A stretch of 64,000 nt of DNA from Sphingomonas sp. Leaf34 (GTDB lineage: Bacteria; Pseudomonadota; Alphaproteobacteria; Sphingomonadales; Sphingomonadaceae): the NCBI RefSeq assembly GCF_001421805.1, contig NZ_LMLC01000004.1:186001-250000 (forward strand), read 5' to 3'. How positions within the stretch are numbered: position 1 is the first letter of the stretch; each line of letters opens with the position of its first letter. A program made the position numbers and the translations under genes. The notes beneath the pieces are model-generated. The model was not told the DNA's origin, did not search any database, and worked only from the letters and a program-made list of their open reading frames with translations. This document shows positions 27,429 to 35,392 of this stretch, piece by piece.

Positions 27429-27863
27429 TTATTCAGCTCCCTCTTCGCGGTCACGACGGGGACCACGGTCCGGACGATCGCCGCGGTCAGGACGGCCTTC
27501 ACGGCCACCTTCGCGGTCGCCACGACGCTCACGGTCGCGGTCCGACTTGCGCATCATCACGGTCGGGCCCTCTTCGAGGGTGTCGACCTTGACCGTCATG
27601 TAACGGATGATGTCTTCGTTGATCTGCGTCTGGCGCTCCAGCTCTGCGATCACGCTGCCCGGGGCATCGATCTCGAGCATCACATAGTGCGCCTTGCGGT
27701 TCTTGGCGATCTTGTACGCCAGCGAACGCAAGCCCCAGTTCTCGGTCTTTACGACCCGACCTTCGTTGTCGTTCACGATCTTGGTGGCGATTTCCGCCAG
27801 AGCGTCCACCTGCGCTTGTGCCAGATCCTGGCGCGCAAGGAACACGTGCTCGTAAAGAGCCAT
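27429..27863 (-). CDS. rpsF: 30S ribosomal protein S6, with charged C-terminal tail
   Basis: The S6 fold covers residues 1-100 ([47 protein letters not shown]). After it comes a tail of about 40 residues made of Arg/Asp/Gly repeats such as [17 protein letters not shown]. coli S6 also has a charged tail that RimK lengthens by glutamates; the tail here is of mixed charge. The ATG at 27863 is the family start; an upstream in-frame ATG is ignored. Confidence 0.95.
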   Translation of the reverse strand: MALYEHVFLARQDLAQAQVDALAEIATKIVNDNEGRVVKTENWGLRSLAYKIAKNRKAHYVMLEIDAPGSVIAELERQTQINEDIIRYMTVKVDTLEEGPTVMMRKSDRDRERRGDREGGREGRPDRGDRPDRGPRRDREEGAE

Positions 27864-28017
27864 GTCTTGTCCTTCGTCTTGGCCGATCGCTGATACACGC
27901 CCCATGCGTGCACCCCTCCGGCTGTCGTCTAGAATGCAAACAGGGGCGAGAGACGCGAATCTCCCACCCCGGTTGCAATGGCCTTTACCCGATTATCGGG
28001 GAAAGGCAAGGTGGGCG
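27864..28017 (-). promoter_or_regulatory. Leader of the rpsF operon, possible structured control region
   Basis: The 154 bases before rpsF hold a hairpin, GCCTTTCCCCGATAATCGGG followed by TAAAGGC (about 27980-28006), and nearer the start codon a CACGC-ATGG-GGCGTG hairpin after GCCGGAGGGG. Many bacteria control this operon by S6:S18 binding to the leader. I cannot confirm that the known motif is here; the distal hairpin may instead end the RcnB-like transcript. Confidence 0.3.
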
Positions 28018-28377
28018 TTACCGGCGAAATGCGCCGCCACGAACCTGCACCACGTTGCCGCGGCCGTTGATCAGGATCGCATCATTGCCCGAGCGGACCC
28101 ACTGGCTGCCACGCGGCGGGGCGGCGAGGCGATAGTTGCGGTACGTCGTGATCACGCGATAGTTCTGCGCATAGCGGCGATCGAAGCGCTGGCCGGCGCG
28201 CCAGTTGCGCTGCTGCGGTGCGCGGACGACCGTCTTCTTGGTGACGACGGTACGGCCGTTGTTGTTCTGACGCACGGTAGTCACTTCGCGGCGCTGCTGC
28301 GCTTCGGCCGGAGCAGCAGCGAGCAGCGGGCTGGCGACGAGGGTGGCGGCAAGCGCGCTGAGAATGAACTTCTTCAT
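28018..28377 (-). CDS. RcnB family periplasmic protein
   Basis: This 119-residue protein has a clear signal peptide (MKKFILSALAATLVASPLLAAAPAEA). The mature part is Arg/Gln/Asn-rich and ends in the RcnB-type segment YRLAAPPRGSQWVRSGNDAILIN. RcnB in E. coli is a periplasmic factor in nickel and cobalt homeostasis, but family members in sphingomonads are many and mostly unstudied, so no metal role is claimed. The ATG at 28377 is preceded by GGGAG; an earlier ATG would spoil the signal peptide. Confidence 0.75.
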   Translation of the reverse strand: MKKFILSALAATLVASPLLAAAPAEAQQRREVTTVRQNNNGRTVVTKKTVVRAPQQRNWRAGQRFDRRYAQNYRVITTYRNYRLAAPPRGSQWVRSGNDAILINGRGNVVQVRGGAFRR

Positions 28378-28571
28378 GATAATCTCCCGTTGAAACACGG
28401 CGCCGTTGCTGCGGCGTCCTCCATAATCTGGGGGGCTGTTGTCGCAGGCGCTTGTCGCAAGGGCGGCGAAATGGTCGCAGTTTGTCGCAAACCCGGCGGG
28501 TTCGTTCAGGTTCGCGCGGTTGCAACTCGGCCCACACCTTTCTAGTCCGCCCGCTTCAAAGAGGAGAGGTC

Positions 28572-29531
28572 ATGCGCGCGTTCATCTTCCCCGGCCAGGG
28601 GAGCCAGTCGGTCGGCATGGGCAAGGCACTCGCCGACGCCAGCAGCATCGCCCGTGACGTCTTCGCCGAAGTCGACGAGGCGCTCGGCCAGCATCTGTTC
28701 CGGATGATGAGCGAGGGGCCCGCGGACGACCTGCTCCTCACCGAAAATGCGCAGCCCGCGATCATGGCGAACGCGATCGCCACGTTGCGCGTCGCCGAGA
28801 AGGAGGGCGGCATCCGCCTCGCCGACAAGGCCGATTATGTCGCAGGCCATAGCCTTGGCGAATATACCGCCTTGTGTGCCGCGGGCGCGCTCGACCTGTC
28901 GACCACCGCGCGGCTGCTCAAGCTGCGTGGCCGCGCGATGCAGGCGGCGGTGCCGGTCGGCGAGGGGGCGATGGCGGCGTTGCTCGGCGCGGATCTGGAG
29001 AAGGCGCAGTTGATCGCGGGCGCTGCGGTCGATTCGATCCTTGCCGAGGGCGGGCCCGAGCTCGTGTGCACGGTCGCCAACGACAATGATCCGTCGCAGG
29101 TGGTCATCTCAGGCCACCGCCTCGCCATCGAGAAGGCGATCACGCTCGCCAAGGACCTGGGCGCCAAGCGTGCCGTCCTGCTCCCCGTCTCCGCGCCGTT
29201 CCACTGCCCACTGATGCAGCCCGCCGCCAACGCGATGGAGGCGGCTTTGCTCGAGGCAGACCTGCGCGCGCCGCTGGTGCCGGTGTTTCCCAATGTCGAC
29301 GCGGTGGCGGTCGCAGAGCCGGGCGCGATCCGGCACCTGCTGGTGCAGCAGGTGACGGGCATGGTCCGCTGGCGCGAATCGGTGCTGGCGATGCACGCGG
29401 CGGGTGTCGGGCAGTTCGTCGAATTCGGTGGCAAGGTGCTCGGCCCGATGGTCAAGCGCATCGCGCCCGACGCCGAGACGCTCAGCGTCATCACGATGGA
29501 CGACATCGAGGCGTTGGTTAAGGTGCTTTAG
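28572..29531 (+). CDS. fabD: Malonyl CoA-acyl carrier protein transacylase
   Basis: This 319-residue FabD moves malonyl groups from CoA to ACP. Motifs are FPGQGSQSVGMGKAL at the start, the active-site Ser in VAGHSLGEYTAL, the Arg in LLKLRGRAMQ, and the His in APFHCPLMQPA. A GAGGAGAG ribosome site sits before the ATG at 28572. It opens the fab cluster; the next fab gene, fabG, is displaced by a 0.44-kb cassette. Confidence 0.96.
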   Translation: MRAFIFPGQGSQSVGMGKALADASSIARDVFAEVDEALGQHLFRMMSEGPADDLLLTENAQPAIMANAIATLRVAEKEGGIRLADKADYVAGHSLGEYTALCAAGALDLSTTARLLKLRGRAMQAAVPVGEGAMAALLGADLEKAQLIAGAAVDSILAEGGPELVCTVANDNDPSQVVISGHRLAIEKAITLAKDLGAKRAVLLPVSAPFHCPLMQPAANAMEAALLEADLRAPLVPVFPNVDAVAVAEPGAIRHLLVQQVTGMVRWRESVLAMHAAGVGQFVEFGGKVLGPMVKRIAPDAETLSVITMDDIEALVKVL

Positions 29532-29533
29532 AT

Positions 29534-29975
29534 TTCGCGCAGAGGCGCAGAGGACGCAGAACTTATGAAAGATATCGATGCGGTCAGTGGCGACGTTCTC
29601 GATGTCGCTCTGCGCCTGCACCGGGATCTGGGGCCGGGGCTTCTCGAAAGCGTCTACGAAGCCGTTCTCGCCGGTCGGTTGTTGGCGATGGGCTACAGCG
29701 TTGCGCGGCAACGGGCGATCGATATCGAGTTCGAAGGCTTGCGCTTTGAGGCGGCTTTCCGGCTCGATCTGCTGGTTGACGACCGATTGGTCGTCGAAAT
29801 CAAATCGGTCGAGCGCCTTCTGCCCGTCCACGCGAAGCAACTGCTGACCTATCTCAGATTGACCAAACAGCCCGTCGGCTTGCTCATCAACTTTGGGGGC
29901 GACACCCTGAAAGAGGGCGTTCGCCGTCTCGTCAACAACTACCGCCCCTCTGCGTCCTCCGCGCCTCTGCGCGAA
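29534..29975. mobile_element. GxxExxY cassette bounded by 27-bp inverted repeats
   Basis: TTCGCGCAGAGGCGCAGAGG continuing ACGCAGA (29534-29560) is repeated inverted at 29949-29975 with one mismatch in 27. The unit is about 442 bp, holds one gene of the GxxExxY family, and sits between fabD and fabG, genes that normally adjoin. No target duplication is clear (ATTT occurs on both sides). This looks like a small mobile or formerly mobile cassette; the mechanism is unknown. Confidence 0.65.
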
Positions 29976-29987
29976 CAAATTTCTTGA
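29565..29987 (+). CDS. GxxExxY family protein (PD-(D/E)XK nuclease-like)
   Basis: This 140-residue protein has the name-giving motif GLLESVY (G25, E28, Y31). A nuclease-like core follows: D68 in [10 protein letters not shown]78-x-K80 in VVEIKS and Q92 in KQLLTYLRL, the order of a PD-(D/E)XK fold. Family members occur in many copies in diverse genomes with no established function. The last residues (SASSAPLRE) are read from the right inverted repeat, and the left repeat provides AGAGGA ten bases before the ATG. It is transcribed with the fab genes. Confidence 0.85.
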   Translation: MKDIDAVSGDVLDVALRLHRDLGPGLLESVYEAVLAGRLLAMGYSVARQRAIDIEFEGLRFEAAFRLDLLVDDRLVVEIKSVERLLPVHAKQLLTYLRLTKQPVGLLINFGGDTLKEGVRRLVNNYRPSASSAPLREQIS

Positions 29988-30001
29988 ATCTGGAGATAAA
30001 A

Positions 30002-30739
30002 ATGTTCGACCTCACAGGTATGACCGCGCTGGTTACCGGCGCTTCGGGCGGGATCGGGTCCGAGATCGCCAAGGCGCTCGCAGCCCAAGGCGCGCGGTTG
30101 GCCGTATCCGGGTCCAACGCCGACAAGCTGGAGGCGTTTCGCGCCGGCGTCGGTGGCGATCATGTGGCGCTGCCGTGCAACCTGTCCGATGGTGCCGCGG
30201 TCGATGCGCTCGTGCCGCAGGCGGTCGCGGCGCTTGGGAAGATCGACATCCTCGTCAACAATGCCGGCGTCACGCGCGACAATCTCGCGATGCGGATGAA
30301 GGACGAGGAGTGGGACAGCGTCATCCGCGTCAACCTCGAAGCCGCGTTCCGCCTCATGCGCGCCGCCGCCAAGCCGATGATGAAGGCGCGCTTCGGCCGC
30401 ATGATCTCGGTCACCTCCATCGTCGGCGTAACGGGCAATCCGGGGCAGGCGAACTATGCAGCGTCGAAGGCGGGGCTGATCGGCATGTCGAAGTCGATGG
30501 CGCAGGAACTCGCCAGCCGCGGGATCACCGTCAATTGTGTGGCACCCGGTTTCATCACCTCGCCGATGACCGACGCGCTGCCCGAGGCGCAGAAGACCGC
30601 GCTGACGACGAAGATTCCGGCTGGTCGCCTCGGCGAAGGCGCAGACATCGGCGCCGCCGTCGTGTATCTCGCAAGCCGCGAAGCCGGCTACGTCACGGGA
30701 CAAACCGTGCACGTGAACGGCGGGATGGCGATGATCTGA
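30002..30739 (+). CDS. fabG: 3-oxoacyl-ACP reductase
   Basis: This 245-residue short-chain dehydrogenase reduces 3-oxoacyl-ACP with NADPH. It has the cofactor motif [24 protein letters not shown], and the catalytic Ser, Tyr and Lys in [24 protein letters not shown]. The C-terminus NGGMAMI is typical of FabG. The ATG at 30002 has GGAG eight bases before it; an in-frame ATG 18 bases upstream overlaps the cassette gene. Confidence 0.95.
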   Translation: MFDLTGMTALVTGASGGIGSEIAKALAAQGARLAVSGSNADKLEAFRAGVGGDHVALPCNLSDGAAVDALVPQAVAALGKIDILVNNAGVTRDNLAMRMKDEEWDSVIRVNLEAAFRLMRAAAKPMMKARFGRMISVTSIVGVTGNPGQANYAASKAGLIGMSKSMAQELASRGITVNCVAPGFITSPMTDALPEAQKTALTTKIPAGRLGEGADIGAAVVYLASREAGYVTGQTVHVNGGMAMI

Positions 30740-30816
30740 ACTTGCGCGCTGAACTGCCGCGTTCTAGGTGCGTTCAGGAAATACCGAAAACCCCCAGATT
30801 TGAAGAGGGAACTACC

Positions 30817-31053
30817 ATGAGCGAGACCGCTGACCGCGTGAAGAAAATCGTCGTCGAGCATCTCGGCGTCGAAGCCGACAAGGTGACCGAGGACGCGAGC
30901 TTCATCGACGACCTGGGCGCAGACAGCCTCGACATCGTCGAACTCGTCATGGCGTTCGAGGAAGAATTCGGTGTCGAAATCCCCGATGACGCCGCCGAGA
31001 AGATCGCGACCGTCAAGGATGCGATCACGTACATCGACGAGCACAAGGCCTGA
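30817..31053 (+). CDS. acpP: Acyl carrier protein
   Basis: This 78-residue acidic ACP has the phosphopantetheine serine in the invariant [19 protein letters not shown] segment. It carries the growing chain in fatty-acid synthesis. The start has an AGAGGGA site. It is placed between fabG and fabF as in most proteobacteria, and a terminator-like hairpin follows. Confidence 0.98.
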   Translation: MSETADRVKKIVVEHLGVEADKVTEDASFIDDLGADSLDIVELVMAFEEEFGVEIPDDAAEKIATVKDAITYIDEHKA

Positions 31054-31103
31054 TCAGGGTCTAAGGTCCATTACATTGGACCTGCCCCGATGGGTATGAT
31101 TTG

Positions 31104-31150
31104 AACGGCTCCCCGTCCTTGGGCAAAGAGGGCGGGGAGCCGTTTCGTTT
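31104..31150 (+). terminator. Hairpin between acpP and fabF
   Basis: AACGGCTCCCCGTCC pairs with GGCGGGGAGCCGTT (one bulge), with a 12-base loop, followed by TCGTTTT. It would end part of the fabD-acpP transcripts and so let ACP be made in excess over fabF. This is inferred from structure only. Confidence 0.7.
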
Positions 31151-31174
31151 TGCGAGCAGACGGAGTTTGAAGCC

Positions 31175-32437
31175 ATGCGGCGTGTCGTCGTAACCGGGCT
31201 AGGCCTGGTCACCCCCCTGGGGGCGGATGTTGAAACGGCCTGGGCGAATATCCTCGCCGGCAAGTCGGGCGCGGGCCCGATCACGCGCTTCGACGCGTCG
31301 GATCAGGTGTGCCGCATCGCCTGCGAGGTGAAGCCGGCCGACCATGAGTATGGCTTCGATCCCGGCAAGCGCGTCGATCACAAGGTCCAGCGCCAGGTCG
31401 ATCCGTTCATCATCTATGGCATCGACGCCGCAGGGCAGGCCCTGGAAGACGCCGGGCTGACCGAAATGACGCTGGAAGAGAGCTGGCGTGCCGGCGTCTC
31501 GATCGGCTCTGGCATCGGCGGCCTGCCGGGTATCGAGAGCGAATCGATCGTTCTGCACACCAAGGGCCCGCGCCGCGTGTCGCCGCACTTCGTGCACGGT
31601 CGACTGATCAACCTGATTTCTGGTCAGGTCTCGATCAAATACGGTCTGCGCGGTCCGAATCATGCGGTCGTCACCGCCTGCTCGACCGGCGCGCATGCGA
31701 TCGGCGACGCCGCGCGGATGATCGCGATGGACGACGCCGACGTGATGCTCGCGGGCGGCGCAGAGGGCACCGTCTGCCCGCTCGGCATCGCCGGGTTCGC
31801 GCAGGCACGCGCGCTGTCGACCAACTTCAACGATTCGCCCGAAAAGGCCTCGCGTCCGTACGACAAGGACCGCGACGGCTTCGTGATGGGCGAGGGCGCC
31901 GGCGTGCTGGTGCTCGAGGAATATGAACACGCGAAGGCACGCGGTGCGAAGATGTATGCCGAGGTGATCGGCTATGGTCTGTCGGGCGACGCGTATCACG
32001 TCACCGCGCCGCACCCGGAAGGCGATGGCGCGTTCCGATCGATGCAGATGGCGATCAAGAAGTCGGGTCTGAAGCTCGAGGACATCGATTACATCAACGC
32101 GCACGGCACCTCGACGCCTCTGGGTGACGAGCTCGAGCTCGGCGCGGTGCGTCGTCTGTTCGGCGACGCGATCGCGGGCCTGTCGATGTCGTCGACCAAG
32201 TCGGCGATCGGGCATCTGCTCGGCGGCGCCGGTGCGGTCGAGAGCATCTTCTGCATCCTCGCGCTGCGCGACCAGATCGTCCCGCCGACGCTGAATCTCG
32301 ACAATCCGAGCGACAGCTGCGTGGGCGTCGACCTCGTCCCGCACGTCGCCAAGAAGCGTGAAGTCCGCGCAGTGCTGAACAACTCGTTCGGCTTCGGCGG
32401 TACCAATGCCTCGTTGGTGATGACGAAGGTTCAGTAA
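31175..32437 (+). CDS. fabF: 3-oxoacyl-ACP synthase II
   Basis: This 420-residue KAS II has the Cys-His-His triad: Cys in VVTACSTGAHAIG, His in INAHGTSTPLGD and His in KSAIGHLLGGAG. The C-terminal NNSFGFGGTNASLV motif is intact. It elongates acyl-ACP chains and works in temperature control of membrane unsaturation in some bacteria. The gene is 121 bases after acpP, beyond a hairpin. Confidence 0.96.
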   Translation: MRRVVVTGLGLVTPLGADVETAWANILAGKSGAGPITRFDASDQVCRIACEVKPADHEYGFDPGKRVDHKVQRQVDPFIIYGIDAAGQALEDAGLTEMTLEESWRAGVSIGSGIGGLPGIESESIVLHTKGPRRVSPHFVHGRLINLISGQVSIKYGLRGPNHAVVTACSTGAHAIGDAARMIAMDDADVMLAGGAEGTVCPLGIAGFAQARALSTNFNDSPEKASRPYDKDRDGFVMGEGAGVLVLEEYEHAKARGAKMYAEVIGYGLSGDAYHVTAPHPEGDGAFRSMQMAIKKSGLKLEDIDYINAHGTSTPLGDELELGAVRRLFGDAIAGLSMSSTKSAIGHLLGGAGAVESIFCILALRDQIVPPTLNLDNPSDSCVGVDLVPHVAKKREVRAVLNNSFGFGGTNASLVMTKVQ

Positions 32438-32442
32438 GGCTT

Positions 32443-32533
32443 GTCCCCCCGCGAAGGGCCGCCCATCGAAGTAATACTTCGATGGGGCTCAAGGCGGGGG
32501 CCCAGACTGGGTCCCCGCCTTCGCGGGGATCCA
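32443..32533. repeat. Family E palindromic repeat, interrupted by a second palindrome
   Basis: Arms CCCCCCGCGAAGG and GGCGGGGGCCC on the left, with GGGTCCCCGCC and TTCGCGGGGA on the right, form the family E element. A 33-base insert (32458-32490) holds the perfect 23-nt palindrome centred at 32474 (CCATCGAAGTA-A-TACTTCGATGG). AAGG is found on both sides of the insert (32454-32457 and 32491-32494). Confidence 0.8.
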
Positions 32534-32543
32534 AGGAGTACCA

Positions 32544-33512
32544 ATGCGCAAGGTCGGCTGTTTCGGATTGATCGTCGGCCTAGCGGCGGTAGTAGCGCTG
32601 TTCCTGGTCGTCCAAGGCTGGGGCGGCGCCGGCCCGGCCCCTCGCACGCTGACCGTGCAGATCGGCGAAGGCAGCACGCTGGCCGGTGCCGCCACCGAAC
32701 TCGAAAAGGCCGGCGCGATACCCTCGGCCCGCCGCTTCCGCCTGTACGCACGCGTGTTCGGCTCGGGCGATCCGATCAAGGCGGGCGAATACCGCATCGC
32801 ACCGCACGCGAGCCAGTCGGACATCCTCGAGCTGATGCAGGGCGGCAAGGTCGTCCAGCGACTGGTGGCGGTTCCCGAGGGCTATCCCTCGGTCCTCGTC
32901 CACGACGCGCTGATGAAGGCGTACGGCCTCACCGGCAACGTGCCCGTCCCCGCGGAGGGTTCGATCCTTCCCGACAGCTATGCGTTCCAAGCGGGCGACA
33001 CGCGCGCGTCGGTCGTCACGCGCATGCAGGCGGCGATGAAGACCTATCTCGCCAAGGCATGGGCTGCGCGCAAACCTGGTATCGCGGTGACGACTCCCGA
33101 ACAGGCGATCATCCTCGCCTCGATCGTCGAGAAGGAAACCGGCAAGCCGTCCGAGCGCCGCACCGTCGCTGCGGTCTACGGCAATCGCCTTCGTAACGGC
33201 ATGCCGCTCCAGGCCGACCCCACAGTGATCTACCCGATCACCAAGGGGCGTCCGCTTGGGCGCCGCATCCTGCGATCGGAACTGCACGCCAAGAACGGCT
33301 ACAACACATACGCCGAAGCCGGCCTGCCGGTCGGCCCGATCGCCAATCCCGGCCGCGCATCGATCGACGCGGTGCTCGACCCGGCGCAGACCCAGGCACT
33401 GTACTTCGTGGCGGACGGCACCGGCGGCCACGTCTTCGCGAACACGCTGGCCGAACACAACGCCAACGTGAAGAAATGGTACGCCATCCGCAAAGCCCGC
33501 GGCGAGATGTAA
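32544..33512 (+). CDS. mltG: Endolytic murein transglycosylase MltG
   Basis: This 322-residue YceG-like protein has one N-terminal membrane helix (about 8-25), a LysM-like region (about 35-100), and the catalytic domain with the key Glu in ILASIVEKETGKPSER. NRLRNGMPLQADPTVIY and YNTYAEAGLPVGPIANPG follow. It cuts glycan strands in the inner-membrane region and sets strand length. The start has AAGGAG. It often follows fabF in proteobacteria, which agrees with the order here. Confidence 0.95.
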   Translation: MRKVGCFGLIVGLAAVVALFLVVQGWGGAGPAPRTLTVQIGEGSTLAGAATELEKAGAIPSARRFRLYARVFGSGDPIKAGEYRIAPHASQSDILELMQGGKVVQRLVAVPEGYPSVLVHDALMKAYGLTGNVPVPAEGSILPDSYAFQAGDTRASVVTRMQAAMKTYLAKAWAARKPGIAVTTPEQAIILASIVEKETGKPSERRTVAAVYGNRLRNGMPLQADPTVIYPITKGRPLGRRILRSELHAKNGYNTYAEAGLPVGPIANPGRASIDAVLDPAQTQALYFVADGTGGHVFANTLAEHNANVKKWYAIRKARGEM

Positions 33513-33521
33513 TCCTACCCG

Positions 33522-33671
33522 GAACGGGGAGGGGGACCATCCGCAGGATGGTGGAGGGGGGCTCACCGCGCGCGTACCAGCAGAGGCGAATAAGGCAGGC
33601 GCTACGCTTTGGGCGCTCCCCCTCCACCCCGCCGCTGCGCGTCGCGGTCCCCCTCCCCGCGCCGGGGAGGA
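33522..33671. repeat. Family F palindromic repeat, copy 2
   Basis: The element contains ACGGGGAGGGGGACCATCCG and its partial complement CGGTCCCCCTCCCC, with GGATGGTGGAGGGGG and CCCCCTCCACC inside. It divides the convergent genes mltG and eda. Confidence 0.7.
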
Positions 33672-33672
33672 G

Positions 33673-34281
33673 TTACGCCCGCAACGCGTTGGCCGCGCGG
33701 GCCTTTGTTTCGATCTCCGCCATCGTGCCGCCGGTTACCCAGCTACCACCAACGCAGAGCACAGGCTTGAACGCGAGCCACTCGGGTGCGCTTGCTTCGG
33801 TGATTCCCCCGGTCGGGCAGAAGCTGCACTGGTAGAACGGCGCGGCGAGCGCCTTCAAAGCCTTCAACCCGCCATTGGCCTCGGCGGGGAAGAACTTGAA
33901 GTGCGTGAGCCCCAGGTCGAGCCCGGTCATAATGTCGGCGGCGTTGGCGATGCCCGGCAGGAACGGAATGCCGCTCTCGATGATCGGCGTCGCGAGCCGT
34001 TCGGTGAGGCCCGGCGAGACGATGAACTCGGCGCCCGCATCGCGGACCTGTGCGAACTGCTGCGTGTTGACGACGGTACCGGCGCCGACGATCGCGCCCG
34101 GCACCTTCTTCATCTCGGCGATCGCTTCGAGCGCGGCACCCGTGCGCAGCGTCACTTCGAGCACGCGCAGGCCACCCGCGACGAGCGCCTCGGCGAGCGG
34201 CCGCGCAAGCGCTGCGTCCTCGATCACCAGCACCGGGATGACGGCGCTGGTCTGCATGATATCTGCGATAGTGACGGTCAT
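33673..34281 (-). CDS. eda: 2-dehydro-3-deoxy-phosphogluconate aldolase
   Basis: This 202-residue KDPG aldolase yields pyruvate and glyceraldehyde-3-phosphate, the last Entner-Doudoroff step. It is a small TIM barrel with catalytic Glu in LRVLEVTLRT, GAGTVVN, the Schiff-base Lys in LTHFKFFPAEANGG, and CPTGGI near the phosphate site. The start overlaps the glk stop by four bases, so the two are translated together. It is the last gene of the minus-strand ED block. Confidence 0.95.
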   Translation of the reverse strand: MTVTIADIMQTSAVIPVLVIEDAALARPLAEALVAGGLRVLEVTLRTGAALEAIAEMKKVPGAIVGAGTVVNTQQFAQVRDAGAEFIVSPGLTERLATPIIESGIPFLPGIANAADIMTGLDLGLTHFKFFPAEANGGLKALKALAAPFYQCSFCPTGGITEASAPEWLAFKPVLCVGGSWVTGGTMAEIETKARAANALRA

Positions 34282-35246
34282 TGCGTGTGTTCCTGTGCGA
34301 AGGCCGCCGCGGCGCCGAACAGGCCGGGCTGGGGATGGGTGATGAGCTTGACCGGCATCGCTGCCATCATGCCTTGGAAGCGGCCCTTGGCGACGAAGCG
34401 CTGGTCGAAGCCCGAGCGGATCAGGCGATCCTTGATCCGGAAGCCCAGGCCGCCTGCGATCACGACGGCCTTTGCACCCTGCGCAAGCGCGAGATCGCCC
34501 GCCACCGCGCCTAGCGCGAGGCAGAAGCGGTCGAGCGCTGCCAGCGCGATCGAATCGGTGCCGTCGATCGCCTCGGTCCAGATCGTCTTGTCGTCATGGC
34601 TGGGGACCGCACGGCCCTCCAGCGCGGCAAGCGTTTCGTAGATCGCGACGATGCCCGGCCCCGCGACGACCCGCTCGGCCGACACGCGCGTGAACGTTTT
34701 CCGCAGGCGCTTGAGCAATGCGTCCTCGATCCCGTCGAGCGGGGCGAAGTCCATATGCCCGCCCTCGGTCTCGAGCACCTGATAGCCAGTCTTGTGGCGC
34801 AGAAGCTGTGCGACGCCGAGCCCGGTGCCGGGTCCGCAGATCGTCGTGATGCCCTCGGACGGCAACGGCGTGTCGGGGCCGCAGAGGTGGATGAAGTCGC
34901 TGCTCGGCACCTGCGCGACCGCATGGCCCACTGCCCCGAAATCGTTGACGACGACCCACTGGTCTGCCTTCAGCCGCTCGGTGATCAACGACTTGCGGAT
35001 GATCCACGGGTTGTTGGTGAGGCGGATGACGTCGTTCGCGACCGGTGATGCGACCGCGATCGCCAAGGCGCGGGGGAGGGGGCGGCCCAAGCCCGCCTCG
35101 AACGCCTGGTAGGCGGTCTGCAGCGACGCGTGGTCAGCGGTCTTCATCGTCGCCGGCTCGCCAAGCGCGACGACGCGGCCATTCTCGACCTCGGCGATCG
35201 CGAATCGCGCGTGCGTCCCACCGATATCTGCCGCTACGATTTCCAT
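34278..35246 (-). CDS. glk: Glucokinase
   Basis: This 322-residue bacterial glucokinase of the Glk family shows the ATP phosphate motif ADIGGTHARFA, the catalytic-region VVNDFGAVGHAV, GPGTGLGVA and the E-x-G-H motif ETEGGHMDFAP. It makes glucose-6-phosphate, the input for Zwf in the same cluster. It overlaps eda by four bases. A palindromic repeat stands upstream, between glk and edd. Confidence 0.94.
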   Translation of the reverse strand: MEIVAADIGGTHARFAIAEVENGRVVALGEPATMKTADHASLQTAYQAFEAGLGRPLPRALAIAVASPVANDVIRLTNNPWIIRKSLITERLKADQWVVVNDFGAVGHAVAQVPSSDFIHLCGPDTPLPSEGITTICGPGTGLGVAQLLRHKTGYQVLETEGGHMDFAPLDGIEDALLKRLRKTFTRVSAERVVAGPGIVAIYETLAALEGRAVPSHDDKTIWTEAIDGTDSIALAALDRFCLALGAVAGDLALAQGAKAVVIAGGLGFRIKDRLIRSGFDQRFVAKGRFQGMMAAMPVKLITHPQPGLFGAAAAFAQEHTQ

Positions 35247-35273
35247 GTCATCCTCCGTCTATTATTATGATCC

Positions 35274-35356
35274 CCCGTCATCCCAGCGAAAGCTGGAATC
35301 TCAAGCCGCATGGTCCGTCCCCGTGGTGGGAGATCCCAGCTTTCGCTGAGATGACG
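35274..35356. repeat. Palindromic repeat (GTCATCCCAGCGAAAGCTGG type)
   Basis: CCGTCATCCCAGCGAAAGCTGG on the left pairs with CCAGCTTTCGCTGAGATGACGG on the right. GGAATCTCAAG and GGAGATCCC lie further in. It is related in design to family B but has its own arm sequence. It separates edd and glk and could reduce transcription into glk. Confidence 0.8.
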
Positions 35357-35392
35357 GCGTTGGGGCTGCGGCGAGGGTGTGTGTGTGACGCT

